A DNA stretch of 64,000 bases from positions 124,001 to 188,000 of the forward strand of contig NZ_BBRJ01000002.1 in the NCBI RefSeq assembly GCF_002090095.1, written 5' to 3'. Positions 51,104 through 60,057 of this stretch are shown here, piece by piece. The notes beneath the pieces are model-generated. The model made no database searches. It was not told the DNA's origin and worked only from the letters and a program-made list of their open reading frames with translations. This stretch comes from Demequina sp. NBRC 110053. GTDB lineage: Bacteria; Actinomycetota; Actinomycetes; Actinomycetales; Demequinaceae. How positions within the stretch are numbered: position 1 is the first letter of the stretch; each line of letters starts with the position of its first letter. A program made the position numbers and the translations under genes.

Positions 51104-51448
51104 CTACGCACGCAGCACCTTCTCCATGGCCTTGCCGCGCGCGAGCTCGTCGACCAGCTTGTCGAGGTAGCGGATCTTCTGCATGAGCGGGTCCTCGATC
51201 TCCTCGACGCGCACGCCGCAGACCACGCCGGTGATGAGGCTGGCGTGAGGATTCAGCGTCGCGTCCTCGAAGAACGCCTCGAAGGACGTGCCGGCGTCGA
51301 GGTGCGCCTTGAGCGCGGTCTCGTCGAAGCCGGTGAGCCAGGCGATCGCATGGTCGAGCTCCGCGACCGTGCGCCCCTTCTTCTCCATCTTCGCGACGTA
51401 GTGCGGGTAGACGGAGGAGAAGGGCATGCTGAAGATCCGGTGAGCCAT
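51104..51448 (-). CDS. DUF2200 family protein
   Basis: A 114-residue soluble protein of a family without known function. The family segments are complete: [39 protein letters not shown] and [21 protein letters not shown] -10 box TACGCT 7 nt before ATG 51448 suggests a leaderless message. It follows the SNF2 helicase gene by 32 nt on the same strand. Confidence 0.9.
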   Translation of the reverse strand: MAHRIFSMPFSSVYPHYVAKMEKKGRTVAELDHAIAWLTGFDETALKAHLDAGTSFEAFFEDATLNPHASLITGVVCGVRVEEIEDPLMQKIRYLDKLVDELARGKAMEKVLRA

Positions 51449-51455
51449 GCCCGTC

Positions 51456-51461
51456 AGCGTA
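51456..51461 (-). promoter_or_regulatory. -10 box for a probable leaderless mRNA (DUF2200 gene)
   Basis: TACGCT on the minus strand, 7 nt before ATG 51448, in the 32-nt gap after the helicase gene. Confidence 0.45.
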
Positions 51462-51480
51462 CGCGCGGCGCCGCGAGCGC

Positions 51481-53640
51481 TCAGCCGTCGGCCTCGAGAG
51501 CGTCGGTGAGCAGCCCCACGAGCGCCTCGACCTGAGCATCGGTCGACGCGCCGTCGTCGTCCACCGCCACGCCGTCGAGGGCTCGGGCCGCGAGCCCGGA
51601 CTTGCTGTCGATCAGCTGGGCGATCCTCGAGTCGACGGTCTGGGCGGCGATGATCCGCCACGCGGTGACGGGCTCGGACTGGCCGATGCGGTGGATGCGG
51701 TCGATCGCCTGCGTCTGCTCGGCATCGGTCCAGGACAGCTCGGCGAGCACGAGGTTGGACGCGACCTGAAGGTTGACGCCCACGCCCGCAGCCATGAGCG
51801 AGCACACGATGACCTGAACGTCAGGGTCCTCGGTGAACGCGGCGATGCTGCGCTCGCGCGCCTTGGCCGTCTGATCCCCGCGGATGGACGCATACCCGAT
51901 GCCACGGTCCGCGAAGAGCGCCTCCGCCTCGTCCATCACGTCGATGTGCTTGGCGAAGAACACCACCTTGCCGACGTTGCGCGCCAGCTGAGCGGCGTAG
52001 TCGGCGGCAAGCGAGGCCTTCGCCTGTCCGATCCTCCGCACCAGGGTGAAGACGTTCTCGCCGGACTTCTTCGAGCTCGCGTCCTTGAGCTCGGCGGCCG
52101 CGATGTGACGGGCCAGGTCGAGGTCGATGCCGTCGCTCTGCATGTCACCGGAGCGGGACTGGACGGAGCGACGGTACTGCTCGACCATGCGGCCGGCGAG
52201 CGCCGCCTCGGCGGCACGAATGGAACGTCCGACGGGTCCGTCGAGCTCCACGGGCAGGTCAGCGACGCGACGGGCGGGGATGTCCGCAGCGACGTCGACC
52301 TTGCGACGGCGCACGATCCCCTGGTCGACCACTGCCGCGCGCGCCGCTGCGTAGAACCCGCGATCCAAGGGGTTCAGGCCGGTGTCCTCGAGAGCGTTCA
52401 TGAGGGAGCCGAGCGGCTTGTCGTCATCGATCCAGCCCAGGAACTGCCAGATGGCGCGGAAGTCCTCGATGTCGTTGATCAGCGGCGTCCCCGTGAGTGC
52501 CATGAGGAACGGCCGTGGGCTGCGGTGGCGGATGCGGTCGGACAGCGCGAGCACGTGCTGGGAGCGCTGCGAGGACTTGTTCTTGATGAAGTGAGCCTCA
52601 TCGACCACCATGCCGCGGAAGCCATGGTCGCCGAACCACCCGACGTGCCGGTCGAGCACCTCATAGTTGACGATCACGACGTCCGCGAACGCGTCGACCT
52701 CGTCGCCGTCGCCGTGCACGACGGTCGCGGTGCGGTGCGGCGTCCACATGTCGACCTCGCGAGCCCAGTTGGTCTTCACCACGTTGGGCACCACCACGAG
52801 CAGCGGGTAGGCATCGGCTGCCTGCGCCGCGAGCAGCGCCTGAGCGGTCTTGCCCAGGCCCGGCTCGTCTGCGAGCAGGAATGTCCGATGGCCCCGGGCA
52901 GCCGCGGCCACCACTTGTGCCTGGTGCGCCATCAGGGTGCGACCGAGCGGAACCCTCGCCGCCTCGAGCGCTGGCCCGGCGTCGGGCAGCTCCATGCACG
53001 CGATCGCGCCGGGCGCATCCTGCTCGAACGAGCGGAACAGCGGGTCGAGCAGCTCCCAGCCGGCGAGGCGTCGCGGCTTCGCGGCCTGCCGCTCGCGGGC
53101 GGCCTCGAAGTCGGGCGCGAGAAAGGGGTTCGCGAGCTGTCTTGCGATCGCGGACTGCGGCACCACGCGCCGGGCCATCTCCGGTGTCGGCTCGGACGGT
53201 GCCGGCGGCTCGGGCTCAGGCTCATCCGGAACGTCGCGCCCGGCATCGCGCAGCACCTCGACCCGATACCGGCGCGCGGAGTCGGTGACGCGCGCATCCT
53301 CCGCCAGGAGCGCGAGCAGCGAGGTGTCCCGCGCTGCGGTCTTCGCGAGCAGCGTTCCCACGCCGTCGAGGCGCTTGAGCAGCTCGTCGCGTGCAGGGCC
53401 GCTCAGCGACTCGTCGGCCTTGACGTTCGCCCGCTCCTCACGGACCAGCAGCGCCACCACCTGGAACTTGGTGCGCACGCTCGGCCGGATCGGCGGGCGC
53501 TGAAGCGCGCGGTCGACCTCGCCCGCGAGCGCGGCGAGGAGCGGAATCAGTCCCTTCTCGGACGGCCGCTTCGCGCGGCGCCGCTGCGTGCCGGCGCCCG
53601 TCCTCGACCGGCCCGATCGCCGCTGTCCTGCTCCTGCCAC
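51481..53640 (-). CDS. SNF2-family DEAD-like helicase/ATPase
   Basis: A 719-residue SF2 ATPase. A basic N-terminus and helical region (1-230) precede the two RecA-like lobes: Walker A DEPGLGKT (258-265), DEAH (347-350), motif III ALTGTP, and in the second lobe [29 protein letters not shown] and [11 protein letters not shown]2 proteins move along double-stranded DNA and remodel nucleoprotein; the bacterial role (repair, transcription) is open. No restriction or methylase gene is adjacent. GAGGAGGAGGA just before the GTG start at 53640 is a very strong ribosome site. Confidence 0.93.
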   Translation of the reverse strand: MAGAGQRRSGRSRTGAGTQRRRAKRPSEKGLIPLLAALAGEVDRALQRPPIRPSVRTKFQVVALLVREERANVKADESLSGPARDELLKRLDGVGTLLAKTAARDTSLLALLAEDARVTDSARRYRVEVLRDAGRDVPDEPEPEPPAPSEPTPEMARRVVPQSAIARQLANPFLAPDFEAARERQAAKPRRLAGWELLDPLFRSFEQDAPGAIACMELPDAGPALEAARVPLGRTLMAHQAQVVAAAARGHRTFLLADEPGLGKTAQALLAAQAADAYPLLVVVPNVVKTNWAREVDMWTPHRTATVVHGDGDEVDAFADVVIVNYEVLDRHVGWFGDHGFRGMVVDEAHFIKNKSSQRSQHVLALSDRIRHRSPRPFLMALTGTPLINDIEDFRAIWQFLGWIDDDKPLGSLMNALEDTGLNPLDRGFYAAARAAVVDQGIVRRRKVDVAADIPARRVADLPVELDGPVGRSIRAAEAALAGRMVEQYRRSVQSRSGDMQSDGIDLDLARHIAAAELKDASSKKSGENVFTLVRRIGQAKASLAADYAAQLARNVGKVVFFAKHIDVMDEAEALFADRGIGYASIRGDQTAKARERSIAAFTEDPDVQVIVCSLMAAGVGVNLQVASNLVLAELSWTDAEQTQAIDRIHRIGQSEPVTAWRIIAAQTVDSRIAQLIDSKSGLAARALDGVAVDDDGASTDAQVEALVGLLTDALEADG

Positions 53641-53700
53641 GTGTCCTCCTCCTCGTCGCGTGGCCCGCGCGCCACGCGTGCCCAGGGACCATGAGGCCCC

Positions 53701-54084
53701 AGGCGGATGAGCTGGCCTGTACGCCGGGTTCTGTCACTCGCTCGCGTCGCCGCTTGCGAGGGGCGACCATCCATCTAGGCCCTGAGTTGCCTCAGGGCTC
53801 AAGCGACCTACCCGGAAGCTCGGGCGGGCAGCCCTCGTGCGCTTCCTGTCTGGCCTTGCTCCAGGTGGGGTTTACCGTGCCGCTCCTGTCACCAGTCGCG
53901 CGGTGAGCTCTTACCTCACCCTTTCACCCTTACCCCGCCCCCGAGGGAGCGCGGCGGTCTACTCTCTGTGGCACTGTCCCGCGGGTCACCCCGGGTGGCC
54001 GTTAGCCATCACCCTGCCCTGCGGAGCCCGGACGTTCCTCGGGGCCCCGAGGGGCCACGCGGCCGCCTGGCCAGCTCATCCGCT
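53701..54084 (-). ncRNA. rnpB: RNase P RNA, bacterial type A
   Basis: Read on the minus strand, this 384-nt segment begins GGATGAGCTGGCC and ends with the pairing partner GGCCAGCTCATCC, forming helix P1/P4-type closure. Conserved core pieces are in order: GAGGAACGTCCGGGCTCC, GGGTGATGGCTAACGGCC, GACAGTGCCACAGAGAGTAG, GGTGAAAGGGTGAGGTAAGA and CAGAACCCGGCGTACAGGCC. It is the catalytic RNA that trims tRNA 5' ends. The exact ends are uncertain by a few bases. Plus-strand reading frames here are artefacts. Confidence 0.95.
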
Positions 54085-54166
54085 CCGCCAGGATACCGGG
54101 CGCGACGCGCCACGGGAAGCACCGAGCGTGCGACGGCGCTCGAGAGCTCCGACCTCGCGAGCCACG

Positions 54167-54172
54167 TACCCT
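54167..54172 (+). promoter_or_regulatory. yaaA: -10 box deciding the yaaA start
   Basis: TACCCT followed by 7 nt and GTG 54180. The upstream GTG 54174 is only 1 nt from the box and would lie outside the message. Confidence 0.5.
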
Positions 54173-54179
54173 GGTGCGC

Positions 54180-54932
54180 GTGCTGATCCTGCTCCCGCCC
54201 TCGGAGGGCAAGACCTCGCCGACCGCCGGCGACCCCGTCGACCTCGGGGCGCTCGCGCACCCAGCGCTCGCCCATGCTCGGCGCCGCGTCGGGGATGCGC
54301 TGGTGAAGGTGAGCGGGCAACGCAACGCACTGGCGGCATTGGGGGTCGGCCCAAGCCTCGCGGACGAGGTCGAGCACAACAGGGAGCTGTGGACCAACCC
54401 TGCAGACGTCGCCGCGAAGGTCTACAGCGGCGTGCTGTTCGAGGCGGCACGCGCCTCGACCTGGGACGGGGCCACGCTCGCTCGCGCGGCCGAGCGCGTG
54501 CGCATCATCTCCGCGCTGTGGGGAGCGGTCACCCCAGCCGACCGCATCCCCTCCTACCGGCTGTCCATGTCGACCAGCCTCGGGCGCATCGGCGCTCTCG
54601 CGTCCTTCTGGCGCCAGCACCTCGCGAGCGAGCTGTCGCACGTCGCGGACGGCCGAGTCGTGGTCGACTGCCGCAGCTCGTCCTACGTCGCCGCGTGGAG
54701 GCCCGCTGGCGCCACGCTGCTGTCCGTGCGCGTCGAGCGTGAGCTGCATGGCAAGCGCAGCGTGGTCAGCCACATGGCGAAGCACACGCGCGGGCTCCTC
54801 ACCGGAGCGCTGGTGAGGGCCGATGCGGCGGCAGAGTCCTGCTCCGATGTCGCCGACGTGACACGCACGTTGGACGGCGTGATCGACATCCGCCTCGACC
54901 ACCGCGAGCTCACCGTCGTCGTGGGCGCCTGA
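54180..54932 (+). CDS. yaaA: Peroxide stress protein YaaA (UPF0246)
   Basis: A 250-residue protein of the YaaA/DUF328 family, which binds DNA and lowers peroxide damage linked to iron in E. coli. The family start LLPPSEGK is present, followed by VYSGVLFEA, ALWGAVTPADRIPSYRLSM, DCRSSSYVAAW and SHMAKHTRGLL. GTG 54180 gives the usual beginning MLILLPPSEGKT and has the -10 box at the proper distance; GTG 54174 would add two residues. It stands beside rnpB, divergent. Confidence 0.88.
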   Translation: MLILLPPSEGKTSPTAGDPVDLGALAHPALAHARRRVGDALVKVSGQRNALAALGVGPSLADEVEHNRELWTNPADVAAKVYSGVLFEAARASTWDGATLARAAERVRIISALWGAVTPADRIPSYRLSMSTSLGRIGALASFWRQHLASELSHVADGRVVVDCRSSSYVAAWRPAGATLLSVRVERELHGKRSVVSHMAKHTRGLLTGALVRADAAAESCSDVADVTRTLDGVIDIRLDHRELTVVVGA

Positions 54933-55035
54933 CCCCTGCCTGGCCGCGGTCGCCCCCCGCCGGGAACCGAACGCGGCGCGCGCACGTCACCTCACCAGAC
55001 GCGTCACCGTGCACGAGCGACATGACAGGGAACCC

Positions 55036-55725
55036 ATGACAGACCAGCTCACCGTCCAGCCCATCGCCGTCCTCACCGGCGCCGACGTGGGCGGCGTCGA
55101 CCGCGACCAGCTGCTCGCCATGCGGCGGGAGATCCAACGGTTCCTGCTCCAGTACGAGTTCGGCCTGCGCGAGATCGGCACCAAGATCGACATCCTCCGC
55201 GACGAGTTCCTCGAGCTCCACGACTACAACCCCATCGAGCACGTGTCGAGCCGCGTCAAGTCGCCCGAGAGCCTGGTCGACAAGATCGCTCGCAAGGCCC
55301 TGGGCACCGACCTCGAGTCGATTCGGGAGCACGTCACCGACATCGCGGGCATCCGGGTGACCTGCTCCTTCACAAGCGACGTGTACCGACTGTTCGGCCT
55401 CCTCACCCGGCAGGACGACGTCTCCGTGCGCTCCGTGAAGGACTACATCGCGAGTCCCAAGCCGAACGGCTACCAGAGCCTCCACGCCGTGATCGAGATC
55501 CCCGTGTTCCTGTCATCTGGCCCGGTATCCGTGCCTGTCGAGGTGCAGTTCCGCACCATCGCCATGGACTTCTGGGCGAGCCTCGAGCACAAGATCCACT
55601 ACAAGTACGACGGCGACGTGCCCGCGCGGCTCACGGAGGAGCTGCGGGAGGCCGCCGCCACCGCCACGGAGCTCGACGACCGCATGGCTCGGCTTCACCG
55701 CGAGATCCACGGCGACACGGTCTGA
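55036..55725 (+). CDS. Small alarmone synthetase, (p)ppGpp synthetase domain only
   Basis: A 229-residue RelA/SpoT-homology synthetase without hydrolase or regulatory domains. Synthetase features: RVKSPESLVDKIARK, DIAGIRVTCSFTSDVYRL, VRSVKDYIASPKPNGYQSLH and VPVEVQFRTIAMDFWASLEHKIHYK. A short N-terminal helical part precedes them and a C-terminal helix follows, like RelQ/YjbM, which act as tetramers. It would transfer pyrophosphate from ATP to GDP or GTP. ATG 55036 is preceded by AGGGAA. It converges on the phosphatase gene, 4 nt apart. Confidence 0.9.
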   Translation: MTDQLTVQPIAVLTGADVGGVDRDQLLAMRREIQRFLLQYEFGLREIGTKIDILRDEFLELHDYNPIEHVSSRVKSPESLVDKIARKALGTDLESIREHVTDIAGIRVTCSFTSDVYRLFGLLTRQDDVSVRSVKDYIASPKPNGYQSLHAVIEIPVFLSSGPVSVPVEVQFRTIAMDFWASLEHKIHYKYDGDVPARLTEELREAAATATELDDRMARLHREIHGDTV

Positions 55726-55729
55726 CGCG

Positions 55730-56554
55730 TCAGCCCGTCGGCGCTCCCACGCACAGCACGTGGCGCTCGACGATCTGACCGTCTCCGCGCACCCGCAGCT
55801 GCAGGATCGTCATCGAGGCAGGCTGCGGCCAGATCGAGCCCCAGTGTGCGCTGTCCATGGCCAGCGAGATGCCCACAGCGGACTTGATCGCGACGGCGTG
55901 CGAGGCCACGGCCCACGCGCGCGCGACGTCCTCGCGCTCGCACAGCGCCGCATGCTCGCGCGCCGCGTCGCGCAGGAACTCATCGAACCGCGCGCCGACG
56001 TCGGGAATCGACTCGCCGCCGGGAGCAGGGATCTCGCCGAACCGCCATCGGTGGATCGCGTCACCGTCGCGCTGCGCGACATCGTCGCTCGTGAGGCCCT
56101 CCCACGCACCGAAGTCGATCTCGCGCACGCGCGGCTCGGTCTCGACATGTGCGCCGATGCGCCTGCCGATGGCCGCGCCGGTCTCTTGGGTGCGGGTCAT
56201 CGGAGAGGCGAGCACGCGCGTAACGTGCGGGACGCGGTCCCAGCTCCTGCGCCCGATGCCGTAGACCGCATCGGCGGCCTTGGCGACCTGGATGCGTCCC
56301 TGCGAGTTGAGCGCAGGTCCCGCCACAGCCGAACCCGACAGCGCGTGGGTGAGGGTCATGTCGGTCACGCCATGGCGCACGAGCACCAGCGTCAGCGGGC
56401 TGACGAGGTCGCCGTCCTCGACCGAGAACAGCGAACGATCGCGCGTGCGCGGCGTCGCAGTGGACGAGCCGTCAGGCCGGCCATCCTCGGCGGTGTCGTC
56501 GTACTCAGGGCCGGCGTCGGGTCCGGTGTCGTGCTCGTGCTCGTGCTCGGTCAC
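55730..56554 (-). CDS. Histidine phosphatase family protein (no RNase H domain)
   Basis: A 274-residue phosphoglycerate-mutase-like phosphatase. The catalytic R60-H61-G62 is in LVLVRHGVTD, the second Arg is in SPMTRTQETG, the acid Glu is in EPRVREIDFGAWEG, and the second His is in VASHAVAIKS. In mycobacteria the gene at this place (Rv2228c) has an N-terminal RNase HI domain; here there is instead an acidic His/Glu-rich stretch of about 55 residues (EHEHEHD at 3-9). Its GTG start lies 2 nt after the zinc-ribbon gene stop. Confidence 0.85.
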   Translation of the reverse strand: MTEHEHEHDTGPDAGPEYDDTAEDGRPDGSSTATPRTRDRSLFSVEDGDLVSPLTLVLVRHGVTDMTLTHALSGSAVAGPALNSQGRIQVAKAADAVYGIGRRSWDRVPHVTRVLASPMTRTQETGAAIGRRIGAHVETEPRVREIDFGAWEGLTSDDVAQRDGDAIHRWRFGEIPAPGGESIPDVGARFDEFLRDAAREHAALCEREDVARAWAVASHAVAIKSAVGISLAMDSAHWGSIWPQPASMTILQLRVRGDGQIVERHVLCVGAPTG

Positions 56555-56556
56555 GC

Positions 56557-57288
56557 TCAGCCCCTGCGCACGAGGATCCGGCCGCACTCCTCGCAGCGCA
56601 CCACCTGGTCAGGTGCCGCGGCCTCGATCGCTCGCAGATCCGCTGGGTTGAGCGTCATGTGGCAGCCCAGGCACTGCGAGCCCTGGAGCGCGGCGGCTCC
56701 GATCCCGCCGCGCTGCTCGCGGAGGCGCTCGTACAAGGCCGTGAGCCCGGCGTCGAGGCCGTCCGCCGCCCGGGCGCGCTCCGCGCGCGCCTCAGCGATC
56801 TCCTCGTCGATGGCGCCGCCCTCGATGTCACGGGCGCGCTCGAGCTCGCCGCGCCGCGTGGCGATCTCCGCGCGGCGCGCGGTCACGGCGTCCTCGACCC
56901 TCTCGGCGTTCTCGAGACGCTCCATGGCCTCGAGCTCAATGTCCTCGAGGTCGCTGAGGCGGCGCGTGAGCACCTCGAGCTCGCTCTGCAGCGCCTGCAG
57001 GTCCTTGGCGTTGGTGCCACCGGACGCGAGGCGCTGCTCGTCTCGCTCCTTGCGCGCACGGACCGCCTGGACGTCGTCCTCCGCCTTCGTGACCTCGCGG
57101 CGAATGTCCGAGGCCTCGGTGCCGCGCGCTACGCGCTCGACCTCGAGCGCCTGGTCCTCGGCGGCGAGCTCGGCGAGCTGGGCGAGCACGGGCAGCGTGG
57201 CCCGCCGATGCTCGAGCTGCTGGATGCGCAGATCCGCGTCCTGCACGTCGAGGAGTCGCAACTGATCGGCAGCGGGGGCGGTGGGCAC
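56557..57288 (-). CDS. Zinc-ribbon coiled-coil protein (C4-type, CT398-like)
   Basis: A 243-residue protein. A long helical coiled coil (about 35-190, heptad-like, charged) ends in a zinc ribbon with C206/C209 and C232/C235. The family is conserved between Nif3 and the phosphatase gene in actinobacteria; its role is unknown, possibly nucleic-acid or flagellar/sigma-factor-related in other phyla. The GTG start has GGAGGA upstream. It is 22 nt after the Nif3 gene and 2 nt before the phosphatase gene, so the three form an operon. Confidence 0.88.
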   Translation of the reverse strand: MPTAPAADQLRLLDVQDADLRIQQLEHRRATLPVLAQLAELAAEDQALEVERVARGTEASDIRREVTKAEDDVQAVRARKERDEQRLASGGTNAKDLQALQSELEVLTRRLSDLEDIELEAMERLENAERVEDAVTARRAEIATRRGELERARDIEGGAIDEEIAEARAERARAADGLDAGLTALYERLREQRGGIGAAALQGSQCLGCHMTLNPADLRAIEAAAPDQVVRCEECGRILVRRG

Positions 57289-57310
57289 AGAGTCCTCCGT
57301 AGGGGTCGTC

Positions 57311-58129
57311 TCAGGCGCTGAAGCGCGCGGTCCAGGGATCGGTCGACAGGGTCGAGACCGTCACGTCCACGCCCGCGGCATCCGCGACGTGCTCGGCCGC
57401 GTCCGCGAGCCAGAGCCACTCCGAGGCGTAGTGGGACACGTCGACCAGGTAGGGGCGCCCATCGCCGAGCTCGGCGAGCTCTCGCGCCTCCGAGGCCGGA
57501 TGATGGCGCAGGTCGGCGGTGACATAGACGTCAGCTCCGCTCACGCGCACGGCATCAAGGAAGGAATCCCCGGCGCCGCCCACCACCGCGACCGTGGACA
57601 CCAGGCCGTCGAGGTCGCCGGCGACGCGCACGCCATGCTCCGTGGGAGGCAGCGCCCCTGCCACGGCCTGGGCGAACTCGCCAAGCGTGAGCGGACCGGC
57701 CAGCATGCCGATACGCCCCGTGCCCTCGGCGCCCGCCTGCCCTGCCGGGATCAGCGGCACCGGGTCGACCACGCCCACCGCGGCCGCGAGAGCGTCGCAC
57801 ACGCCCCCGGCCGCCGCATCGGCGTTGGTGTGGGCCGTGTACAGCGCGATCCCGCTCGAGATCAGGCGGTGGACGACGGCGCCCTTGGGCGTCGACGACG
57901 CGACGGACGTCACGCCGCGCAGCAGCAGCGGATGGTGCGTGACGATGAGATCGGCGCCCAGTTCGATCGCCTCGTCGACCACGGCGAGCGCCGGATCGAC
58001 AGCGAACAGGATCCGGCGGACGTCGGCCGACGGGTCGCCGACCGCAAGTCCGTTGACGTCCCAGGGCTCGGCCAGGTCGGGCCGGAAGCGAGCTTCGAGA
58101 AGATCCGCGATGTCAGCGACCGTGGGCAT
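57311..58129 (-). CDS. Nif3-like dinuclear metal centre protein (GTP cyclohydrolase I type 2 family)
   Basis: A 272-residue protein of the NIF3/YbgI family. Metal-site residues are visible in THHPLLLRG (two His), AHTNAD (His and Asp) and VSHYASE near the C-terminus (His, Glu). The family is widespread with unsettled function. It is the first gene of the Nif3/zinc-ribbon/phosphatase unit. A -10 box TAGCGT, whose first bases are the stop codon of the channel gene, ends 6 nt before ATG 58129. Confidence 0.9.
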   Translation of the reverse strand: MPTVADIADLLEARFRPDLAEPWDVNGLAVGDPSADVRRILFAVDPALAVVDEAIELGADLIVTHHPLLLRGVTSVASSTPKGAVVHRLISSGIALYTAHTNADAAAGGVCDALAAAVGVVDPVPLIPAGQAGAEGTGRIGMLAGPLTLGEFAQAVAGALPPTEHGVRVAGDLDGLVSTVAVVGGAGDSFLDAVRVSGADVYVTADLRHHPASEARELAELGDGRPYLVDVSHYASEWLWLADAAEHVADAAGVDVTVSTLSTDPWTARFSA

Positions 58130-58135
58130 GCGACA

Positions 58136-58141
58136 ACGCTA
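58136..58141 (-). promoter_or_regulatory. -10 box for a probable leaderless mRNA (Nif3 gene), overlapping the channel stop codon
   Basis: TAGCGT on the minus strand, 6 nt before ATG 58129. TAG is also the stop of the upstream channel gene. Confidence 0.45.
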
Positions 58142-58888
58142 CTGCCCTTTCGACGGCCCGCGCTCCGCGAGGCCATCGATCTTGGCCTCGAGCCGCTCGA
58201 TGCGCTCCAGCAGCTGGTGGTGACGGTCGACCTCCCGCTCCTCCTCGTCAGCATCCTCCCCCGAGCTGGTGAGCTGCACGAACCAGGCGGCCACGGAGGC
58301 GGTCACGACACCGATGAGCGCGATGCCGATGAGCATCATGATCCCCGCGATCACCCGACCCGTCACCGTCACGGGCGCGAAGTCGCCATAGCCGACGGTG
58401 GTCACGGTCACGATCGCCCACCACACGGCGTCGCCGAACGACTCGATCTGAGCGTCCGGCTTGCCCCGCTCCGCGCTCAGCATGGCGACGGAGCCGATCC
58501 ACAGCAGCAGCACCACGGACACCGCGACGGCCTGCGAGGTCTGCACGCGCCCGCGCGTGCTCGCGAGAGCCGTCCCCTCGGTGAAGACCGTCAGGATCTT
58601 CAGCGGTCGCGCCGGCGGATAGAGGACGGCGAACACATCGATCGGGTGCGTCCACAGGTACCGCCACGACTTCTTGGAGATGATCGTGCGCACGACGATG
58701 TCCACGACGAACGCCACCCAGATCCAGGTGAGCGCGACTGTCGTCACCGTGTCGACCACGGGGTGCATGTCGTCGTGGAAGATCACGCGCCCTGACCACA
58801 CCACCAGGAACACCAGCGCCAGCGCAAGCATCCATGGATCAGTGCGCCTTGCGTAGGCGTCGTACCGCTCGCCCATCGGCTCGGCCAC
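58139..58888 (-). CDS. Voltage-gated-type potassium channel protein
   Basis: A 249-residue ion channel. About four helices precede the pore (about 19-37, 46-68, 80-92 and 118-138). The selectivity filter TVGYGD is at 164-169, and the last helix spans about 178-207. The C-terminus (about 212-245) is a charged coiled coil (HHQLLERIERLEAKIDGL) fit for tetramer assembly. There is no classical Arg-rich S4. It is different from the channel at 1878. GGAGGG lies 7 nt before GTG 58888; ATG 58876 is an alternative start. Confidence 0.88.
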   Translation of the reverse strand: MAEPMGERYDAYARRTDPWMLALALVFLVVWSGRVIFHDDMHPVVDTVTTVALTWIWVAFVVDIVVRTIISKKSWRYLWTHPIDVFAVLYPPARPLKILTVFTEGTALASTRGRVQTSQAVAVSVVLLLWIGSVAMLSAERGKPDAQIESFGDAVWWAIVTVTTVGYGDFAPVTVTGRVIAGIMMLIGIALIGVVTASVAAWFVQLTSSGEDADEEEREVDRHHQLLERIERLEAKIDGLAERGPSKGQ

Positions 58889-58923
58889 GCGCAGTCCCTC
58901 CGTCGACGTCGCTTCGGTCAGCG

Positions 58924-58997
58924 TGGGCCCTGCCGGACTCGAACCGACGACACCTGCGGTGTAAACGCAGTGCTCTAACCAGCTGAGCTAAGGGCCC
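58924..58997 (-). tRNA. tRNA-Val (anticodon UAC)
   Basis: A 74-nt cloverleaf on the minus strand. Acceptor 5' GGGCCCT pairs with 3' AGGGCCC and the discriminator is A. The D arm is GCTC...GAGC, the anticodon stem CTGCG/CGCAG holds the loop TTTACAC, and the T loop is GGTTCGAGTCC. The anticodon TAC (UAC) reads GUA and related valine codons. The 3' CCA is not encoded. Confidence 0.96.
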
Positions 58998-59047
58998 GAG
59001 GCCCATTGTTGCGCATCGGCGGCGACGCCCGTGCCCGGCATGCCGCG

Positions 59048-59506
59048 CTACAGTGCCGCGATCGCCGCCCGGTAGTCCTCGATGTCGCGCGCCTCGCCCA
59101 CGGGGTTGATCACTGACCACGCCACGTCGCCCTGCGCATCGATGAGGAACGTGCCGCGGGTCGCAAGGCCCTTCTGCGGGTTGAACACCCCGTAGTCGCG
59201 GGACGCCTCGCCGTGGGGCCAGAAGTCGCTGAGCAGCTCGTCCTGGTATCCGTGCGCATCCGACCACGCCTTGAGCGTGTAGATGGAGTCGCACGACACC
59301 ACGAGCACCTCGAGCGCACGGCCGTCCGTGAGGTCTGGTGCGTCGCGCAGCTCGATGAGCTCGTTCGTGCACGTGTCGGAGAACGCGAACGGCACGAAGA
59401 CCAGCAGCACCGCGGCGCCGCGGTAGTCGCTGAGCGTCACACGGCGGCCATGATGATCGGTCAGGGTGAAGTCGGGAGCGGGACGTCCTACTTCGGGTTC
59501 TGTCAC
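59048..59506 (-). CDS. Peroxiredoxin, AhpE-like
   Basis: A 152-residue thioredoxin-fold peroxidase reducing hydrogen peroxide and organic peroxides. The peroxidatic C46 is in the segment PFAFSDTCTNEL (39-50, P39/S43/C46) with the Arg of LATRGTFLID. A second Cys (C72) is not at a usual resolving position, so it is probably a 1-Cys enzyme. The GTG start overlaps the stop of the DUF3052 gene by 4 nt. It corresponds to Rv2238c (ahpE) by place and type. Confidence 0.93.
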   Translation of the reverse strand: MTEPEVGRPAPDFTLTDHHGRRVTLSDYRGAAVLLVFVPFAFSDTCTNELIELRDAPDLTDGRALEVLVVSCDSIYTLKAWSDAHGYQDELLSDFWPHGEASRDYGVFNPQKGLATRGTFLIDAQGDVAWSVINPVGEARDIEDYRAAIAAL

Positions 59507-59931
59507 TTACTGCGGCCCTTCTCGACCAGCTGGGTGCAGGACCAGCCTTCGCCGACCACGAATGTCGACGTGGCGTGCAGGCCTGCCAGAGAAGACGATT
59601 CTTGCACCTCGCCGGGGAGCACGTGACCAGTGGTGCCCGCCTTGGGCGTCAGCAGCCATACGCATGCGCCGTCGTCGAGCAGCGACTGCACGTCCATCAG
59701 CATGTCCGCGAGATCCTCGTCGCCGTCCCGGAACCACACCAGGGCGCCGTCGGTGACGTCACCGAACTCCTCGTCCGCGAGGTCCTCGCCGGTGAGGTCC
59801 TCGATAGCCGTGCGCAACGCCTCATCAGCATCGTCGTCGTAGCCGAACTCCTGGATGATCATCCCGCGTTCGAATCCGAACCGGTCGATGACGCCAGCAT
59901 CGATGGTGCTGGCACCGTCCTCAGTCGCCAC
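59503..59931 (-). CDS. DUF3052 family protein
   Basis: A 142-residue acidic actinobacterial protein of unknown function. Typical parts: IDRFGFERGMIIQEFGYDDD, LVWFRDGDEDLADMLMD, and GACVWLLTPKAG...VLPGEVQES. It overlaps the peroxiredoxin gene as GTGA, so their translation is coupled, and it is divergent from aceE. It is the counterpart of Rv2239c. Confidence 0.9.
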   Translation of the reverse strand: MATEDGASTIDAGVIDRFGFERGMIIQEFGYDDDADEALRTAIEDLTGEDLADEEFGDVTDGALVWFRDGDEDLADMLMDVQSLLDDGACVWLLTPKAGTTGHVLPGEVQESSSLAGLHATSTFVVGEGWSCTQLVEKGRSK

Positions 59932-60057
59932 GGTGGCGATGCTCCCTTCGTCGGTGGTGCGGGCCAGGCCCGCCGCTCACGTCTCACAGTAGAGCTCATG
60001 TCGCGGCGATGGCAACGTCCAGGGTGCCGGCGGTGGGATGATGGGCGGGAACACCTT

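Noticed and set aside
53837-54742. Long plus-strand reading frame across 53837-54742
   Set aside because: Its first part runs through the minus-strand RNase P RNA and its second part is a shifted frame of yaaA; no start signal.
58139-58997. tRNA-Val as an integration site for a mobile element
   Set aside because: No integrase and no duplicated tRNA 3' end is found nearby in the window.
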